Below, piece by piece: positions 16,609-25,871 of a DNA stretch of 31,861 bases (position 1 is the stretch's first letter; the number at the start of each line of letters is the position of its first letter). Made by a program: the position numbers and the translations under genes. Origin of the DNA: Deltaproteobacteria bacterium UBA4427 (GTDB lineage Bacteria > Myxococcota_A > UBA9160 > UBA4427); NCBI GenBank assembly GCA_002390675.1, contig DGPZ01000002.1, forward strand, positions 714 to 32,574. Reading direction: 5' to 3'. Below the pieces are notes generated by a model that was given only the letters and a program-made list of their open reading frames with translations, was not told where the DNA came from and ran no database searches.

Positions 16609-17861
16609 GCGAGCCCCTTTGATGCGATGGCGCAGAAGGCGGGACCCCCGGTTGCTTGTCGCGCGGCGGCGAGTACCCGATCGACGGACTCGGGTCGACA
16701 GGCTGCGATCGCGTAGCCCCCGAATCCGGCACCCGTGACGCGCCCGCCGAGCGCACCGGCCTCGTTCATTGCATGCGTTAGGCGGTCGAGGGCTTCGGTC
16801 GATGATCCGAAGGAACGAAGGCTCTCGTGAGACGTTTTGAGAAGCGCGCCGAATGCTTCGAGATCGCCGTTCAGGAGTGCGCGTTCGGCAGCGTCGACGG
16901 CCCGGGCCTCGCTCAGGACGTGGCGGGCGGCGGGTCGTATGGCGATTATTTGTTCGCGCGGGAAGTCGCCCGCTTTGAGGCCGATCAGCTGGTCGAGCAT
17001 TGCACCTGTCCGCGCAGCAACGTCACTCGCGGTGGCGGCCTCCGGCAGGCCTTCTATGTCTTCGGAGCTCGCGTCGGTCAGTCGTCCAAGCACGAGCGGC
17101 TGGGGCCGTGCCCGCCCGCTTGTGTGCGCAAGGAGTGCGGCGGCGCATCGACACGCGACGACTCGCGAGTTGTAAGCGTCCTTCGCGGCGGCGCCTTTAG
17201 CGGCGCGCTCTCCGGAGTAGGCCGCGACGAGAACCAGATCTGGGGGAATGGGGACTGCTCGCGTGGCAGAAGGATAGAAGTCGATGCGGAGGGCCGCGCC
17301 GGGCTGGCCAAACACGATGATTGTTTGATCCATGGCGCCGCCCTCTATGGCCGCGCGACGTTCCGCATCGATTGACGCTTCGACGAGTGCCTGCCCGGTG
17401 AGGGGGGCGGCTCCATCGGCCGTGATCGCGGCGAGCAGCCCGACGACCAGCGCGGACGAAGAACTGAGTCCACCGGTCGCGGGAAGGTCACCTGCGATCA
17501 AGACGCGGGCGCCGTCCGCCGTCGCGAGAAAAGGTCGGATGGCGAGCTCTGCATAGCGGTGCCATGAGGCGGGTTGGGCGGGCTCTAGGCCGATGACTAA
17601 CTCGCTAGGTTCGTCCAGAGAGTCGATCGTGATGCCTTCCGGAGCTCGCCCAACCGCGAAGGCGATTCCCCGCTGGATCGCCATGGGGAGAACTGGCAGC
17701 AAGGAATAGTCTGTGTGATCGCCGATCAGGTTGATCCGTCCGGGTGCAAAGAGAACGCGATCGGGTTCTGCCTCCCACCGAGAGCGGTAGGCCGCGGCGG
17801 CTCTTTCGCGAACATCGTTTTCGCCGCCGCCCGCCCCGGCCTCTAAATCGATTGTTTGCAT
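16605..17861 (-). CDS. Galactokinase-like GHMP sugar kinase
   Basis: This 418-residue GHMP kinase is closest to galactokinases (COG0153). APGRINLIGDHTDY is the sugar-binding signature at about 39-52, with Asp where galactokinases have Glu. GGLSSSSALVVG is the ATP-binding motif, and GRVTGAGFGGYAIA is motif 3 near the C-terminus. It phosphorylates a hexose at the anomeric carbon; because the signature deviates, the sugar may not be galactose. The start is uncertain, since the ATG at 17861 has only GGGAG immediately before it. The N-terminal 30 residues are longer than usual. It is translationally coupled to the nucleotidyltransferase, and the GH5-like gene converges on the pair. Confidence 0.87.
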   Translation of the reverse strand: MQTIDLEAGAGGGENDVRERAAAAYRSRWEAEPDRVLFAPGRINLIGDHTDYSLLPVLPMAIQRGIAFAVGRAPEGITIDSLDEPSELVIGLEPAQPASWHRYAELAIRPFLATADGARVLIAGDLPATGGLSSSSALVVGLLAAITADGAAPLTGQALVEASIDAERRAAIEGGAMDQTIIVFGQPGAALRIDFYPSATRAVPIPPDLVLVAAYSGERAAKGAAAKDAYNSRVVACRCAAALLAHTSGRARPQPLVLGRLTDASSEDIEGLPEAATASDVAARTGAMLDQLIGLKAGDFPREQIIAIRPAARHVLSEARAVDAAERALLNGDLEAFGALLKTSHESLRSFGSSTEALDRLTHAMNEAGALGGRVTGAGFGGYAIAACRPESVDRVLAAARQATGGPAFCAIASKGLA

Positions 17862-18037
17862 CTCCCGACTCTACATGATTGGAGTGGAGGCTCGAAGATG
17901 AGAGGCGCCGAGGGCAATGCGCGCTCTTTCGAGTTGATCGTGGCTTGCTAGAGAATCGTTATGTCTTATGAGTGCAGAGCCATCGCCTATTGCACGGGTC
18001 GCGTGATCTTCTCGAATACCCGGGACGCGGGCGACAG

Positions 18038-18868
18038 CTACAACACGACGCCAACCTGTCGTGCCTGCGCCAACAGCCGCCCGTCCTCACTCCAAATCTC
18101 GCCATCTTCTTCCAAGTACCCGCCTTGAACCGCACGGGTCGTGAAGTCCACGAGTAAAAACGCGTCAGGCTTAAGGCTCGCCAATGCTTCCGGCGCGAGA
18201 ATATGCACTGTTAGGTCAACGGTCGGCACGCCTCCGGAAGTGGGCGGCATATCGCGCGAAGCGAATACAGCCGGAGGCCAGGCGTCGCTGATCGCCGCAA
18301 CCTCTGCCGTGTCCCAGGGGCGCGGCTCTCTTAAGCGAATCCACCCACCGGTCCTTGCCTCGCGTGTTCGCGCTTCTTCTGAGAACGGCGCCGGGCCAAT
18401 CGCGAAGCGTTGTTCGTAGCGATCGTGAAGCGATGGCATGTCTCGATCTGTTGGATGCTCTCGGGTGGCGCATTCTCCGGGCGGCCTGACGTCGGGCATC
18501 TTTACGTGGACGAACCCATCCATCTCGCGCGGGACGGCATGCGCCGCCGTAGCGAGCGCCTGAAGTTTGCCATTCTGGATGAGTCGAGCCGTGACCGTCG
18601 TAAGGGTTCGGCCTATACGTTCGACCACGGTCTCGACATGGGCAGGGCCTTCCTGCGGCGGGCGCAGGAAGTGAATCGTAAGCGAACGCAAAGGCTTATT
18701 CGTATCGGCGGCAGCGTGCTCGGCCGCCTTTGCGAGAATGGCTGCGATGTATCCGCCGTTTGGGCCACGGATGATCCACCAGCCGCGGTCGATCAAAACT
18801 TCGTATCGGCCATTGCCTGAGGGTGTGACTGTGGTGTCTCTGTCGAATCGATTCATGGTTTCTGACAT
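18038..18868 (-). CDS. Acyl-CoA thioesterase family protein
   Basis: This 276-residue double hot-dog protein is of the TesB-like/4HBT_3 thioesterase group. The N-terminal half has GWWIIRGPNGGYIAAILAKA (about 29-48), the helix that carries the active site in this family, and SLTIHFLRPPQEG (about 62-74). The C-terminal half has the matching GVPTVDLTVHIL and DFTTRAVQGGYLEEDGEIW. It hydrolyses acyl-CoA to free acid and CoA; chain length is not predictable. It begins 9 bases after the SDR gene ends and shares its strand, so the two are one operon. ATG 18856 is an alternative start, and neither ATG has a clear ribosome site. Confidence 0.87.
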   Translation of the reverse strand: MSETMNRFDRDTTVTPSGNGRYEVLIDRGWWIIRGPNGGYIAAILAKAAEHAAADTNKPLRSLTIHFLRPPQEGPAHVETVVERIGRTLTTVTARLIQNGKLQALATAAHAVPREMDGFVHVKMPDVRPPGECATREHPTDRDMPSLHDRYEQRFAIGPAPFSEEARTREARTGGWIRLREPRPWDTAEVAAISDAWPPAVFASRDMPPTSGGVPTVDLTVHILAPEALASLKPDAFLLVDFTTRAVQGGYLEEDGEIWSEDGRLLAQARQVGVVL

Positions 18869-18877
18869 ATTAGTTTA

Positions 18878-19810
18878 TTAGGCGAACGCGACGCTTGTCA
18901 GCTCTTCGGATTGCGTCCAGAGTCGTCCCGCTCCGGCAACGTCATAGGCCCAAGGCGCGTATCCCGTTCGCGGGTCCTCTTCCGTGACCGGCGTGGCGAT
19001 CTGAGCATCGAGGAGATAAGCGCCGCCATGCCCGAGTAGATCCGAAGAGGTAGCGGCCCACACGGATGTTGCAGCTCCCTGTGCCACGTTCTTCGGAATG
19101 ATCCCGGCCTCCTTGAAGTTGATGCGCATCGCGGCAACGACCGCCTCGGGTAGATGGCGGGCCAAGTCAGTCTCAATCACGCCAGGATGAACCGACAGCG
19201 AGAGTAGGCGGCCGTCGAAGCGTCGTTGGAACTCTGACGCGAACCAGATATTCGCGGTCTTGGACTGGGCGTAGGCAAGATTCGGATCATAGTCGCGCGC
19301 CTTCCAATTGAGGTCGTCGAGGTCGACCGACCCACGAAGATGCGCTGCCGAACTAAGGGTGACAACGCGCGCGCCTTGCGCGAGAGCCGGCATCAACTGC
19401 GCCGTCCATGCGAAATGCCCGAGGTGGTTCGTGCCGAACTGCATCTCAAACCCATCCGCCGTCTGGCTTTCGGGGCACATCATGACGCCAGCATTGTTAA
19501 TCAGTAGATCGACCGACTGCCCGCGATCAATAAAGGTCTTTGTTGCATCCGCGATATTCGACAGCGAAGCGAGGTCGACTTCGAGGGAATCGAAAGTCGC
19601 TTCGGGAAGCTGCTCGCGCAGCGTCGCGAGTGCGGCCGCGATCTTGTCCGAGTTGCGGCCGGAGATCGTGACCGATGCGCCGATCGAGGCGAGTGCTCGC
19701 GCGGTTTCGATCCCGAGCCCGCCGGTCGAGCCAGTGATGAGGACGTGCTTTCCGTCGAGGCGGATTCCAGAAACAACGTCATCCGTTGTAGACACGGCGC
19801 TGAAGGGCAT
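18878..19810 (-). CDS. Short-chain dehydrogenase/reductase
   Basis: This is a complete 310-residue classical SDR. TGSTGGLG is at 26-33 and the NNAG motif at 105-108. The active site is Ser153/154 with Y180-AQS-K184. It oxidises or reduces a carbonyl/alcohol using NAD(P). The longer form, with the YAQSKTANIWFA segment, resembles retinol-dehydrogenase-like SDRs that act on lipophilic alcohols. The ATG at 19810 has AAGGAG five bases upstream. It is followed after 9 bases by the thioesterase, which fits processing of an acyl or alkyl chain. It is transcribed away from the phosphotransferase gene at 20007. Confidence 0.9.
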   Translation of the reverse strand: MPFSAVSTTDDVVSGIRLDGKHVLITGSTGGLGIETARALASIGASVTISGRNSDKIAAALATLREQLPEATFDSLEVDLASLSNIADATKTFIDRGQSVDLLINNAGVMMCPESQTADGFEMQFGTNHLGHFAWTAQLMPALAQGARVVTLSSAAHLRGSVDLDDLNWKARDYDPNLAYAQSKTANIWFASEFQRRFDGRLLSLSVHPGVIETDLARHLPEAVVAAMRINFKEAGIIPKNVAQGAATSVWAATSSDLLGHGGAYLLDAQIATPVTEEDPRTGYAPWAYDVAGAGRLWTQSEELTSVAFA

Positions 19811-20006
19811 CGGTACTCCTTACGCCGGGGTTTCGAGATGCGGCGGATGCCGAACATCGCGCAGGAGGGCCTCGAAGCCAAGCAACTCTCAGTCGCTCAA
19901 TCACTCAGCCGACTGCTGGGCTCCGAGCAAGGGGCGCAAAATCTGTCTACCGTAATGGCGTACCGAATTCGGGTCGACTGAGGCCCAAGCGCACTGGAGC
20001 ACTTCT

Positions 20007-21122
20007 ATGCAGCCTCTGACCGAAATTAAGTTCCCAACAGATCCAAGCGACCTCACGCCGAGTGTGTTCACTGCGGCGATGTCCGTCGACCGCCCGGGGC
20101 TCGTCGTGACCGACCTTGAGGTCGTGCAAGCCTTCTACGCCGCGACGGGTCAAGCTTCGACCGCAGATCGAGTCATCCTTAATCTCGAATATTCAAAAGA
20201 GGGCGCATCGGCTGCGGCCGCAGAGGGACTTCCTCGGCGAGTCGTTCTCAAGACGATGCTTGTGGCGCCGCATGCGCCGGCAGTGATGTACGAGACCGAA
20301 GTTCGCTTCTACCGCGAGATAAAACCCCACGTGCCTTTCGAGACGCCCGCCTACTACGGCGCGCTCTTCGATCCAGACTCCGGCCAGTTCGGGATTGTGC
20401 TGGAGGATTTGGCCGATCGGGGTGTCGTCTTTCCGAATGTGACGATGCCTACGTCGATGGGGCAGATTCGGTCGCTGCTGCGGAACTTGGCGGCACTTCA
20501 TGCCAAGTATTGGGAAAGCCCGAAGCTCGAGAGCGATTTCGCTTGGATGGCCACACCCAAGGGCGGTGGGATGGAGGAGCTCTTCAAGGGACTTGTCCCG
20601 GCAATTATGGGGCATATCGAAGCTGAGCCTTGGCGCGCAGAAATACTTGAGCCACTCGGCCGCTCGGTGCCGGATCTTCACGAAGATATGTTGAAAATTG
20701 CGGCGGGCCCGCTTGAGCAGGGCCCACGGACTTTGCTGCATGGAGATACGCATCTCGGAAATACATACCTAACGGCGGGCGACGAGACGGGCCTTCTCGA
20801 TTTTCAGCTCTCACTCCGTGGCTGCTATAGCCGTGACTTGACCTATATCCTCACGACCGCGCTCTCGGTCGAGGATCGACGGAAGCATGAGCGCGAGCTG
20901 ATCGAATTTTATCTAGGGGAACTTGACCGGGGCGGCGTTGCCAAAGTCCCGACTATGGATGAGGCCTGGCTGCTTCATCGCCAGTCGGCGTACTGGGGAC
21001 TCGTGATCGGTTGGTTAACTTGCCCGACTGCCAATTACGGGCGCGAGATTACGGAAGAAAATATTCTTCGACTCACGCAAATTTTGATTGATCTTGATTC
21101 GCTGGAGACGGTTCCGGCTTAG
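20007..21122 (+). CDS. APH-like phosphotransferase
   Basis: This 371-residue protein has the aminoglycoside phosphotransferase/ecdysteroid-kinase-like fold. VVLKTML has the ATP-contact Lys82. The Brenner motif is HGDTHLGN with His245 and Asp247, and the metal Asp is in LLDFQ (Asp265). It transfers phosphate from ATP to a hydroxyl of a small molecule. In P450- and SDR-rich bacteria such proteins accompany breakdown of hydrophobic compounds rather than antibiotic resistance. The start ATG 20007 has GGAG seven bases upstream. It is divergent from the SDR-thioesterase operon and shares the 196-base upstream region with it. Substrate unknown. Confidence 0.88.
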   Translation: MQPLTEIKFPTDPSDLTPSVFTAAMSVDRPGLVVTDLEVVQAFYAATGQASTADRVILNLEYSKEGASAAAAEGLPRRVVLKTMLVAPHAPAVMYETEVRFYREIKPHVPFETPAYYGALFDPDSGQFGIVLEDLADRGVVFPNVTMPTSMGQIRSLLRNLAALHAKYWESPKLESDFAWMATPKGGGMEELFKGLVPAIMGHIEAEPWRAEILEPLGRSVPDLHEDMLKIAAGPLEQGPRTLLHGDTHLGNTYLTAGDETGLLDFQLSLRGCYSRDLTYILTTALSVEDRRKHERELIEFYLGELDRGGVAKVPTMDEAWLLHRQSAYWGLVIGWLTCPTANYGREITEENILRLTQILIDLDSLETVPA

Positions 21123-21141
21123 TGCAATTCATCGATCAAAG

Positions 21142-21178
21142 GATCTAGGAACGCTCAACGCTAAATCAACCCTAGATC
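21142..21178. repeat. Inverted repeat between convergent genes
   Basis: GATCTAGG (21142-21149) and CCTAGATC (21171-21178) are perfect inverted repeats separated by 21 bases, between the 3' ends of the phosphotransferase and DUF3604 genes. This could be a transcription-end hairpin usable from either side, but it has no adjacent T-run. Confidence 0.4.
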
Positions 21179-21243
21179 GACATAGCCTCACTTCGTCTGC
21201 ACAGGTTGCGTAGAGATTGTGTTCGCCCCGCCCCCCGATTTTT

Positions 21244-23472
21244 TCACCGCCTCCGCCGTGCCTCCGGGTGATCAACATAAATCGGTGATGACCACGCACG
21301 CGGCCGATCCAGCCCCAGGCAGTCGCCCGTATCTTCGCAGCTGACGACCTCGAGGCATCTGCCCTCTGCGTCCTGTTCGCAGTTGAGGGGCGTTCCGTTC
21401 GCGGTTGGCTTAGACGTTTCGAAAACCCGCGCATAGTAGACTGCATCCCGGCCGCTCGTTTGGAATTCAGTATCTGAAAAGGTGGCGGAGCATCCTGTTA
21501 GATTGCCGTCGCACTCGAAACTGCGCCACGGATCCTCAACGAGACTTGCTATGTCCTCACCTTCGAAGGTCTGCGGACGGATCCGAATAACGTCGATTCG
21601 CTCGATTGGCCTCCGCACATCGCTTGGGTTCGCGCATTCGCCGAGACAAAGGCGTTCGAGCTGTTCGGGGCCAAGTGCGTCGAGAGAGTCTTGTGGGCAG
21701 CCGGGCTTTTGCTCATGCGAACCGACAGCGCGGACGCGGAAGGTTGGGATTTCGGTGGTTTCGATCTCGGTGCCCATGGGCATTGGGCCCGATTCGGTCA
21801 TCAGTTCGAACCAAAGAAGAATCCGTGGGCCGCTCGTGCCGTAGACGGTGTTGTTTTCGAGAGCGTTCCAAATCGAGTCGCGATCACGACCGGCTGCGTG
21901 GGCTGCTATGAGCCCACCCGTATATTGGAAGGATCCCGTTCGCTCGACGTCCGCGAGCGCAGTGAAGGGGGAGGTCTCGCCAATGATGACGGCAGTCGAC
22001 TCTGCGGGCATGGGCCGTTCTTCATCGCCTTCGCCCGCTCTTAGTTCTCGAATGAAAGACAAGCCTTCTTCGGGTCGGTCGAAGCCTCCGTCGCTCATAG
22101 CGCGGAGTTCTTTGTAACCCGTGCCGGGTCGCGCGGAATGATTGTCGCTCGATGCCATGAAGCCCATTCTGAAGCGTCGAGGCACATTAGGGTCGTCGTC
22201 GAAATCGCTGATCGCAGCGATGTACTGTGCGGATCCCGTCGATACGTAGTTGAAGGAAGGCTGGGCGCAGTCCCTGCATTGTCCTGCGTCTAGCCAGTCG
22301 GAAGCGTTGCTCCCTTCGATCGTGACGACGTAATCTTTCCCGGCCACGACCGCGTTCTGGCGAGCGGTCTCTGCGCGCGCGGCGCATTCATCTGGAGAGG
22401 CGCCCTCTGCCAGGCATCGGCGCTCAATAATTTTGCCTGCTTGTCGACAGGGGGGAAGGTAGTTGGTTCGCTCCTCGGGGCATATTAAATCGCCGTTTGC
22501 GTTAGTCGATACGGCTCGCCAATCGCGGTAGACCTCGGAATCTCCATGACCCGAGTAGACCTCAAGGAGGGTCTGGCGGTCGGAGTCGTGCATCACGCCC
22601 TTGAGCTGCTTGGACCAGCTCGACCCAGGCGGCGTATAGACACCCCAGGCGGTGCCGTGGGGGATTACGATCGCGTCGTGTCCCCACTCGTCGAGCTTTC
22701 GGAAGAGCTCGGGCGGTGTTGTTGCGACCTCACGGCAATTCGGATCAAGCTCGCGCACGTGTCCCGCGCCGCAATATGGAGCATCAGTGTAGTCGGCGAT
22801 TCGGCGCGAGAGATCGCTAAATCGGTCGTCGACGAGTGCTAGGCCACCGCGAACGAAGGGCGAGGCCGACTGCATGAGTAGCCCGCCCTGCTTGGCGGCA
22901 ATCGGCCGTGTCGGTATGCGCTCGTCATCGGTATGGGCAAGGACGACGTTCTTGTGCCCGTAGTGCTCGCCGGGCGTGAGTCCCGCTTGGGTCCATTCCC
23001 AACCCAGGAACGCGACGGTGTCAGGGTTTTGTGCGTCGCCCGATCGTGCGTTGCATTCACGGATCGCGTCGACTGTATTTCTCCAATCTTCGGGGTAGAG
23101 ACCGTTGGCGTGATCGTTGATTGACCAGAAATCGAGGGCGGCACAGTGGCGCGCGAAATCGCATGCGTCTGCAGGGCTGAGCGCACCCGCACCACCTAGC
23201 ATGGGCAGATTCATCATGAACGCATCCGAGGAGAGCGTCGTATGGACGTGTAGATCCCCGAAGAGGATCTGCTTCTCGGCGGGTGCACCGATTGCGTGAG
23301 CCGCGAGGCGTTGGTCCGCGGCGACAGCAGCGACGCGTTCGTCTGGCCGTACTCCGCCCGTCGGCTCGACTCGAACGCCGTCAATTGTGCCGAAGGATCC
23401 GCTGCCCTTCATCCAAATTGAAACGGTCGCGACTAGGAGAAGAATGCCGATAAGAGTCAGGAATGTGCGCAC
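21244..23472 (-). CDS. DUF3604 family protein with PHP-like metal site
   Basis: This 742-residue protein is of the DUF3604 family, predicted metal-dependent hydrolases of the PHP type. It starts at GTG 23472 with AAGGA seven bases upstream. An N-terminal hydrophobic segment (about 3-19) is a signal anchor to the periplasm. FGDLHVHTTLSSDAF (H75, H77) and INDHANGLYPEDW give metal ligands, and GFMASSDNHSARPG supplies another His/Asp pair. Paired Cys such as ECNARS and CRDCAQPS suggest disulfides, in keeping with an exported protein. The function is unknown; the family is frequent in marine and soil bacteria that degrade hydrophobic compounds. It is the last gene of the TetR-P450-ferredoxin-PQQ cluster. 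Confidence 0.9.
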   Translation of the reverse strand: MRTFLTLIGILLLVATVSIWMKGSGSFGTIDGVRVEPTGGVRPDERVAAVAADQRLAAHAIGAPAEKQILFGDLHVHTTLSSDAFMMNLPMLGGAGALSPADACDFARHCAALDFWSINDHANGLYPEDWRNTVDAIRECNARSGDAQNPDTVAFLGWEWTQAGLTPGEHYGHKNVVLAHTDDERIPTRPIAAKQGGLLMQSASPFVRGGLALVDDRFSDLSRRIADYTDAPYCGAGHVRELDPNCREVATTPPELFRKLDEWGHDAIVIPHGTAWGVYTPPGSSWSKQLKGVMHDSDRQTLLEVYSGHGDSEVYRDWRAVSTNANGDLICPEERTNYLPPCRQAGKIIERRCLAEGASPDECAARAETARQNAVVAGKDYVVTIEGSNASDWLDAGQCRDCAQPSFNYVSTGSAQYIAAISDFDDDPNVPRRFRMGFMASSDNHSARPGTGYKELRAMSDGGFDRPEEGLSFIRELRAGEGDEERPMPAESTAVIIGETSPFTALADVERTGSFQYTGGLIAAHAAGRDRDSIWNALENNTVYGTSGPRILLWFELMTESGPMPMGTEIETTEIPTFRVRAVGSHEQKPGCPQDSLDALGPEQLERLCLGECANPSDVRRPIERIDVIRIRPQTFEGEDIASLVEDPWRSFECDGNLTGCSATFSDTEFQTSGRDAVYYARVFETSKPTANGTPLNCEQDAEGRCLEVVSCEDTGDCLGLDRPRAWSSPIYVDHPEARRRR

Positions 23473-23618
23473 GACTTGTCCTTTTAGGTCGAAGCTTCGG
23501 GGAAGCTAGGCCGGAGGGTCCGCACGGACGTTGCCACGGATGGGCGGGGATTGGGAGTCGGCTCCGAAGCGATTAGGAGGCGGTCGAGGGGCAAAGCGAA
23601 CTTCAACCGGTGCGAGAA

Positions 23619-25637
23619 TCAGTCCTCGCTTGGCAATGCGAAGGCGACAATCGCGTCGTCGCTCGGCGATCCAAGCGGCGCATGTCCGCCCGCCGCGACG
23701 ACGACGAACTGTCGTCCCTCTGGATCTACCCGATAGGTCATGGGAGTCGCGTGAGCAGAAGTCGGCAGGAGCGCACTCCAGAGTTCCTCACCCGTCTCGG
23801 TGTCAAAGGCGCGGAAAGTTCGGTCCATGGTCGCACCAATAAACGCTAGGCCGCCGGCGGTTTGAATTGGCCCGCCCTGGTTAGGCGTGCCCCATTCGAA
23901 GAAGCGACCGAAAGCGGGTGCGAGTTCGCGCAGGTTCCCAAGCGGCCTCTGCCACTCGATCTGGCCGCTTGCTAGGTCGATGGACGTGAGGAGGCCCCAA
24001 GGAGGGGGCGTGCAAGGCATGCCCCAATCCGAGAGAAGGGGGGCGCGGACCGTTACGTAGGGAGTGCCCTCTTGGGGCTGGGCTCCAACAAGATCGGTGC
24101 CGTCGAGGCTGTCGCCCACTTCTTCGCGTGCGACGAGTTGGACGATGAAGGGGTTCTGCATGGAGTTGACGACGAGGCGCCCTTGACGGTCGTCGACGGA
24201 GAGCGAACCCCAGTTAATTCCGCCACCGAGTCCGGGGAAGACGATCGATCCTTCTGCGGAGGGTGGTGTGAATATGCCGTCGTTCCGCAGGCTTGCTACA
24301 AGCTTGCGGCACTGTGCGCGGTCGATCGGCGTGAGGCCCCAGACGTCGTCGTCGGGGAGTGAATGGGGATGGAGCGGCGGGGGAAGCGTCGGGACGGGTT
24401 GTTGTGCCGCGATAACTTCGCCGGTGATGCCGCCTTGAGGCGTGGGCCGCATAACGACTGGAAAGAGCGGCTCGCCTGTTCGGCGGTCAAGCAAGAAAAC
24501 GTGCCCCATCTTCGTCGCCTGGGCGAGCGCGGGAATGCCTTGCCCGTTCTCGCCGCCCGGATGTGTATAGAGCACGGGCTGTGAGGCGACATCGTAGTCC
24601 CATACATCGTGATAGACCGTCTTGAAGTCCCAAATGAGTTCGCCGGTTGCTATGTCGAGTGCGACCACCGCGCTCGCATAGCGCCCGAGGTTTTTTCGCT
24701 CACCACCGTAGTGGTCCGGGGCCGCATTGCCCATGGGGAGATAGACGAGGCCAAGTGCATCATCGGCCGACAGCAGGGACCAAGCGTTCGCCGTGCCACG
24801 TGTGTAGGTCGCGCCCTTCGCTACGTCTTCCGCCGTGACCGGGTTGGCGTCTTCTGCGACAGGATCCCATGCCCAAACGAGTTCGCCGGTTCGCGCATCC
24901 CAGCCGCGGATCACGCCGCCGGGCGCGTCGACTCTCTGGCCGTCGGTGACCCAGGCGCCGGTAACGATGATTCCATTCGACACGACGGGCGGCGAAGTCA
25001 TGTAGTACTCGGCGTCGCGGGTCTCGCCTATGCCGGCCAAAAGGTTGACCGTGCCGCCTTCGCCGAAGCCCTCACAGGGCGTGCCGGTTTCGGCGTCGAG
25101 CGCGATTAGGCGAGCGTCGAGAGTTCCTAGGTAGATGCGTGTTGTGCATTTGTCGTCGTTCGTCGTATTGCTTGGCTCGACTCGCGCCTGAGCTACGCCA
25201 CGACAGAGGGGATTGTAGATGCCTTTGAGGTTGGGCTTCGCATCGAAGCGCCATCGTTCCGCGCCGGTCTCGGCGTCAATTGAAACGATCTGGTTTCGTG
25301 GTGTACAGAGGACGAGCTGATCCTCCACCAAGATTGGAGTCACCTGCAGCGACGTGGCGGGAGTGACATCGCCACTCTCGAAGCGCCAGATTTCCTTGAG
25401 GTGCTTGACGTTATCTCTATTGATCTGAGTATTAGGCGAGTAACGATTTCCGGAACTGTCGCCGCCGACTTGGGACCATCCGCCGAGCGGGCCTTTGTAA
25501 TCGACTACTGACCCAGAGTCGTCTCGGTGATCGCAGGCTGCCGCGAAAACAACAACGAGGCTCGCGCCTAGCGCTGTGAGAAGATGACGCGAGTAGAGAG
25601 TCCCCCGCGTGCGAAGCGATAACGATTTTGCGGACAC
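23619..25637 (-). CDS. PQQ-dependent dehydrogenase (exported quinoprotein)
   Basis: This 672-residue eight-bladed propeller quinoprotein is related to glucose- and alcohol-type PQQ dehydrogenases. The start is GTG 25637 with AGGGGA upstream. An N-terminal hydrophobic stretch ends in VVFAAAC, a plausible lipobox, so it may be a periplasmic lipoprotein. GDSSGNRYSPNTQINRDNV is the typical blade-8/1 opening. Repeated tryptophan-docking motifs follow (AETGAERWRFD, ARTGELVWAWD, IATGELIWDFK, ETGEELWSALL), as do WDYDVASQP and GGINWGSL. It oxidises an alcohol or sugar and passes electrons to the respiratory chain. No cytochrome c domain is fused. It begins 25 bases after the ferredoxin stop, so it is co-transcribed with the P450. 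Confidence 0.9.
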   Translation of the reverse strand: MSAKSLSLRTRGTLYSRHLLTALGASLVVVFAAACDHRDDSGSVVDYKGPLGGWSQVGGDSSGNRYSPNTQINRDNVKHLKEIWRFESGDVTPATSLQVTPILVEDQLVLCTPRNQIVSIDAETGAERWRFDAKPNLKGIYNPLCRGVAQARVEPSNTTNDDKCTTRIYLGTLDARLIALDAETGTPCEGFGEGGTVNLLAGIGETRDAEYYMTSPPVVSNGIIVTGAWVTDGQRVDAPGGVIRGWDARTGELVWAWDPVAEDANPVTAEDVAKGATYTRGTANAWSLLSADDALGLVYLPMGNAAPDHYGGERKNLGRYASAVVALDIATGELIWDFKTVYHDVWDYDVASQPVLYTHPGGENGQGIPALAQATKMGHVFLLDRRTGEPLFPVVMRPTPQGGITGEVIAAQQPVPTLPPPLHPHSLPDDDVWGLTPIDRAQCRKLVASLRNDGIFTPPSAEGSIVFPGLGGGINWGSLSVDDRQGRLVVNSMQNPFIVQLVAREEVGDSLDGTDLVGAQPQEGTPYVTVRAPLLSDWGMPCTPPPWGLLTSIDLASGQIEWQRPLGNLRELAPAFGRFFEWGTPNQGGPIQTAGGLAFIGATMDRTFRAFDTETGEELWSALLPTSAHATPMTYRVDPEGRQFVVVAAGGHAPLGSPSDDAIVAFALPSED

Positions 25638-25662
25638 GCGATCCCCTTGTGCTGAATTGAAG

Positions 25663-25866
25663 CTATTGAATTTTTAGCGCCCGATTGGGGCAGTATCGCA
25701 CTGCAGAGTCGACCTTCTCGTGCAGCCCCGAATCAGGTTCATGCAGGATGATTTCGACTTGGTCGTAGGACCCGTCTTCTGACTCAACTACGCGAAATAC
25801 TTCGGGTGCCGTGTCTTCGCACATCCCATGTCCCTGACATAGATCTAGGTCCGCAACGATCTTCAT
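25663..25866 (-). CDS. [3Fe-4S] ferredoxin, P450 electron donor
   Basis: This 67-residue ferredoxin starts at ATG 25866, five bases after the P450 stop. It has the CxxHxxC...CP pattern: Cys10, His13, Cys16 and Cys59. His in the second ligand position is typical of the single-cluster ferredoxins that feed electrons to bacterial and mycobacterial P450s. Upstream in-frame codons to 25902 belong to the end of the P450 gene and are not part of it. Its place directly behind the CYP51-like gene makes it the natural redox partner, an arrangement also known from the mycobacterial CYP51 locus. A dedicated reductase is not in the window. Confidence 0.92.
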   Translation of the reverse strand: MKIVADLDLCQGHGMCEDTAPEVFRVVESEDGSYDQVEIILHEPDSGLHEKVDSAVRYCPNRALKIQ

Positions 25867-25871
25867 AATTG

